Below are positions 7,430 through 9,495 of a stretch of 9,495 bases of DNA, piece by piece. How positions within the stretch are numbered: position 1 is the stretch's first letter; every line of letters starts with the position of its first letter. Both the position numbers and the translations under genes were made by a program. Under the pieces are notes generated by a model that saw nothing but the letters and a program-made list of their open reading frames with translations, did not search any database and had not been told where the DNA came from. The stretch is from Anaerolineaceae bacterium (GTDB lineage Bacteria; Chloroflexota; Anaerolineae; Anaerolineales; Anaerolineaceae): positions 1 through 9,495 of the forward strand of contig JAQVUC010000026.1 of assembly GCA_028699715.1 (NCBI GenBank), in the 5' to 3' direction.

Positions 7430-7490
7430 TCCCTAAGTTTACAAGAAATTGATAAAGAAAAGATTTAGAAAATCCCTTTCTCAAAGAAGG

Positions 7491-7511
7491 TATAATCCAC
7501 AAATAGGAAAA
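7491..7511 (+). promoter_or_regulatory. -10 box and ribosome site of the jelly-roll lipoprotein gene
   Basis: TATAAT at 7491-7496 is a perfect -10 hexamer. AGGAAAA at 7505-7511 is a ribosome site 4-7 nt before the ATG at 7516, so transcription should begin near 7503. No convincing -35 is seen about 17 nt upstream. Confidence 0.6.
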
Positions 7512-7515
7512 CCTG

Positions 7516-8139
7516 ATGGCCAATCACCTTCGTTTGACCTTATTTCTTCTAATTTCTCTATTCATTTTGGTTTCTTGCGGCCAGCCAGAACCGATTTACT
7601 CGGATGACTTCAGCAACGCTGACTCAGGTTGGGATGTCTTTGAAAACGCCAGCACTTCTGCCAATTACAACGAAGGCAGCTACAAAATCAACTTGAAATT
7701 GAAAAATCAAGAAAAGTGGATCCTGGCAAATCAGGATTTTGGGAATGTTGCCGTTGAAGTGGATGCCACTCGCTTAAACGGAACGGATGACAACAGCTAT
7801 GGGGTGGTCTGCAAATTTCAGAGCATAAAGCAATATTACGCGGTTGTCATCTCAAGTGACGGGGCTTACATGATCGAAAAACGCGTTGGAGGCGTTTACC
7901 AACGCCTGACCGGTGATTATTTTGAGTTGTCAGATCTGATTCAAAAAGGAAGCACCCTGAATCGTATCCGGGTTGAATGCGGGCAAGATTATTTGGCTCT
8001 TTTTACCAACGGGAAATTGGTTGACAGAGTTGAAGAGAGCGAGTATCTCGAAGGCGACGTCGGCTTGATTGCCACGACCTATGGAGAAGCAGGCTTGACC
8101 GTAAGTTTTGATAATTTTGCGGTTTATGAATTACCCTGA
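7516..8139 (+). CDS. Surface lipoprotein with jelly-roll (concanavalin-like/DUF1080-like) domain
   Basis: Predicted lipoprotein of 207 aa with an N-terminal signal and lipobox LVSC (18-21). The mature part (about 28-207) looks like a single beta-sandwich of the LamG/DUF1080 kind. It opens with YSDDFSNADSGWDVFE (28-43), continues with alternating beta-strand patterns including YGVVCKFQSIKQYYAVVISSDG (95-116, written in part), then RIRVECGQDYLALFTNGKLV (150-169), and closes with GLTVSFDNFAVYEL (193-206). Cys99 and Cys155 are the only cysteines of the mature domain after Cys21 and could form a disulfide. Many surface proteins of Anaerolineae share this DDFS..SGW opening; their ligands, possibly carbohydrate, are unknown. 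No catalytic residues are evident. The gene runs 16 bp into the end of the opposing gene, and its terminator lies within that gene. Confidence 0.8.
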   Translation: MANHLRLTLFLLISLFILVSCGQPEPIYSDDFSNADSGWDVFENASTSANYNEGSYKINLKLKNQEKWILANQDFGNVAVEVDATRLNGTDDNSYGVVCKFQSIKQYYAVVISSDGAYMIEKRVGGVYQRLTGDYFELSDLIQKGSTLNRIRVECGQDYLALFTNGKLVDRVEESEYLEGDVGLIATTYGEAGLTVSFDNFAVYELP

Positions 8140-8966
8140 TTTTTAGTTTGATTTTTTGAGAGAAGAACCTGGTTCTTGAGAGCGACCAGGAGTTTTTTTT
8201 GTGTCTCTTCCTCAAAAAAATCCAGATATCGGCGGATCCGGCTGGCGATGTGCGCATCATCGCTGTCCGCCAGCACTTCCCTTAGCAGATAGGCTGTCTC
8301 CTGTTGCGAGTGTTTAGCCAGGGCTGAGACAACTTTGAGGAGATGATTATCCAGGGTTTGGTCCTGGCTGATCAGGAAGGGGCGGATCCATCGGAAATAA
8401 GCTGGCAGATCATCGCCAGAGCTTTTGGGAACCAGGTAGGCCATGGCTTCCAAGCCAATCTTTTGTTGGTGAGACCTTCCATCTACCAGGAGTCGGTCAA
8501 TCAAGTGTTTCCATTCGTCCGGGATTTCCTTGAGCAAGTTTCTGGTGGCTTTCGTAAAGATGGCTTCGATCACTGCCCGGTCAAGCGGCTGCTCAAGCCA
8601 GGCATCTATCAATTCAAGCACCTGCTCTTTGTATTCTATCGGAATGTCCCCAATTAAATTGGTTGATAAATCCCGGGTTTCAAAGTAGTCATCGGTCCAT
8701 AACTGGTCAACAAGCCTCAAGATCTCATCCGGATGAGCTTTGCTCAGGTATTTTAAGCGGGCTTCAAGGTGAGGGAGCACTTTCTCTGGCAAATCATAAT
8801 GCCGCATGAAACTTTTCGGCATGGATTCTTGCTGCTGTTTGTGAGAATAGCGATGGTAAAAGCCCAGGATTGCATGGAATTCATCCTGAAAAGCTTCTGG
8901 ATCCTGGTAAAGTTCAGCAAGCGTGTCGATTTGTTGGTTGAGGCGGGTCAGGTCAATGGCTGCCAT
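8124..8966 (-). CDS. HEAT-repeat protein, AlkD-like superfamily
   Basis: A soluble, almost entirely alpha-helical 280-aa protein with no signal peptide. Successive helix pairs from about residue 55 to 265 have the spacing of HEAT repeats, for example LPHLEARLKYLSKAHPDEIL, DDYFETRDLSTNLIG, PIEYKEQVLELIDAWLEQP and AVIEAIFTKATRNLL. The layout resembles DNA alkylation repair (AlkD-like) proteins. However, I cannot find the paired Trp-Trp-Asp stretch of active AlkD glycosylases, so base excision activity is doubtful and a scaffold or degenerate role is possible. The start at 8966 has no Shine-Dalgarno sequence; a perfect TATAAT sits 6 nt before the ATG, so the mRNA may be leaderless. The 3' end overlaps the convergent lipoprotein gene by 16 bp. 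It is separated from proS upstream by that gene's terminator. Confidence 0.78.
   Translation of the reverse strand: MAAIDLTRLNQQIDTLAELYQDPEAFQDEFHAILGFYHRYSHKQQQESMPKSFMRHYDLPEKVLPHLEARLKYLSKAHPDEILRLVDQLWTDDYFETRDLSTNLIGDIPIEYKEQVLELIDAWLEQPLDRAVIEAIFTKATRNLLKEIPDEWKHLIDRLLVDGRSHQQKIGLEAMAYLVPKSSGDDLPAYFRWIRPFLISQDQTLDNHLLKVVSALAKHSQQETAYLLREVLADSDDAHIASRIRRYLDFFEEETQKKLLVALKNQVLLSKNQTKNQGNS
8168..8200 (+). terminator. Intrinsic terminator of the jelly-roll lipoprotein gene
   Basis: CCTGGT (8168-8173) pairs with ACCAGG (8185-8190); a T-G wobble extends the stem by one pair. Two bases later comes a run of eight T (8193-8200). It starts 28 nt after the + strand stop codon, inside the last codons of the opposite-strand HEAT gene. 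Confidence 0.6.
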
Positions 8967-8972
8967 GCGGAA

Positions 8973-8978
8973 ATTATA
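8973..8978 (-). promoter_or_regulatory. -10 box for a probable leaderless HEAT-gene transcript
   Basis: On the - strand this reads TATAAT, followed by TTCCGC and then the ATG at 8966. With normal -10 to start spacing, transcription would begin on or next to the A of the ATG. No ribosome site lies between. The -35 region (ATAAAT at 17 nt spacing) is weak. Confidence 0.55.
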
Positions 8979-9026
8979 GCTTGAATTGTGTGGTCATTTA
9001 TGCTAATGGAAGCTTTCCAGGAGTCT

Positions 9027-9058
9027 AAAGAAAAGGAGGAGAACTTTTCTTCTCCTCC
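9027..9058 (-). terminator. Intrinsic terminator of proS
   Basis: On the - strand, GGAGGAGAA (complement of 9050-9058) pairs perfectly with TTCTCCTCC (complement of 9035-9043) around a 6-nt loop. TTTTCTTT (complement of 9027-9034) follows. It lies about 30 nt after the proS stop codon and before the promoter of the next - strand gene. Confidence 0.85.
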
Positions 9059-9086
9059 GGTTTCAGTTTTTTTTGAAGCAAAGTAA

Positions 9087-9495
9087 TTAGTACCCTTTGG
9101 CAAAATAAGCGCGTTTTGTGGTCTTTTGGCCAGAATAGAAGCAAATTCCTTCCCCTTCAGCCGGCGCAAAGTTACGCAGGGTGGCACGGGTTTCTTCCTT
9201 GATTTTGGCTTCATTGTCAGCGTCGTCAAACCACCAGCCAACTGCCCAGCCTTTATTTTCAACCACATCTTTAAAAGTGTCGTACTCAGAGACTTCAAAA
9301 ATATGCTCATCGCGGAATTTGGTGGCTTTATCAAACAAGTTGTTTTGGATCGTGTTTAGCACATCGCCCACTGCCTGGACGAAGCCTTCCATGGGGATGA
9401 AACTCTTGCCAGCTTTGCCCAGGATATCGCGCCGTGCCAGGGCAATGGTGCCTTTCTCGATGTCTTTCGGTCCGATTTCGATCCGCAGAGGTACA
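9087..9495 (-). CDS. proS: Prolyl-tRNA synthetase, archaeal/eukaryal-type C-terminal part (partial)
   Basis: Only the last 135 codons are inside the window; the gene continues past 9495. The enzyme charges tRNA-Pro with proline. The visible part begins VPLRIEIGPKDIEKGTIALA and RRDILGK, the end of the anticodon-binding domain. It continues with FIPMEGFVQAVGDVLNTIQ and enters the C-terminal domain found only in the archaeal/eukaryal-type enzyme: GWAVGWWFDDAD, EAKIKEET, and the ending KRAYFAKGY, where the terminal Tyr is a hallmark of this type. The C-terminal domain usually binds zinc through four Cys. Here only one Cys is left (in GICFYSG, about residue 118 of the visible part), so the zinc site appears lost. 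The stop is followed by a strong terminator at 9027-9058. Confidence 0.95.
   Translation of the reverse strand, partial: VPLRIEIGPKDIEKGTIALARRDILGKAGKSFIPMEGFVQAVGDVLNTIQNNLFDKATKFRDEHIFEVSEYDTFKDVVENKGWAVGWWFDDADNEAKIKEETRATLRNFAPAEGEGICFYSGQKTTKRAYFAKGY

Noticed and set aside
7462..7474. GATTT-AGA-AAATC inverted repeat in the divergent promoter region as an operator
   Set aside because: Five-base arms in A+T-rich DNA are expected by chance, and there is no regulator gene nearby.
8163..8177. Inverted repeat AAGAACC-T-GGTTCTT
   Set aside because: The one-base loop is too tight for an RNA hairpin. It overlaps the better terminator stem at 8168-8190 and is within HEAT coding sequence.

Overview
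The window looks like a chromosomal segment from a bacterium of the phylum Chloroflexota, most likely class Anaerolineae. This is inferred from: four predicted lipoproteins, two of them with Thr/Pro/Glu-rich linkers behind the lipid-anchored Cys; a surface lipoprotein opening with a 'DDFS..SGW' motif; an archaeal/eukaryal-type prolyl-tRNA synthetase C-terminus; moderate G+C; and several starts that lack a Shine-Dalgarno sequence and may be leaderless. I see no mobile element, CRISPR array, tRNA or rRNA, so this reads as ordinary core or conserved chromosome.

Left part (1-3384, + strand). A lipoprotein with three diverged copies of a sulfite-oxidase/molybdopterin-binding-like domain is followed by an intrinsic-terminator-like hairpin. 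Then come wtpA (tungstate/molybdate-binding lipoprotein) and wtpB (ABC permease), joined by a 4-bp GTGA overlap. No ATPase gene (wtpC) follows wtpB. The likely theme is oxyanion uptake for molybdo- or tungsto-enzymes, with a metal/pterin-linked surface protein next door.

Middle part (3385-6575, + strand). After a 273-bp A+T-rich intergenic stretch comes a two-gene operon: a conserved soluble protein of unknown function (254 aa) and hppA, a full-length membrane-bound pyrophosphatase. HppA carries the Lys/Thr signature of the K+-independent, proton-pumping class. A perfect 18-bp inverted repeat closes the operon and probably also serves the convergent gene beyond it.

Right part (6576-9495). 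A surface-anchored C39-like cysteine peptidase (- strand) is divergent from a jelly-roll-like lipoprotein (+ strand). That lipoprotein gene overlaps by 16 bp, tail to tail, with a HEAT-repeat, AlkD-like protein gene (- strand). The window ends inside the 3' end of proS (- strand, partial), which has its own terminator.

The strongest second-look points are the transporter lacking its ATPase beside the triple-domain lipoprotein, the hypothetical protein paired with hppA, an Asp in HppA where the pump Glu usually sits, loss of the zinc cysteines in ProRS, and the candidate leaderless starts.
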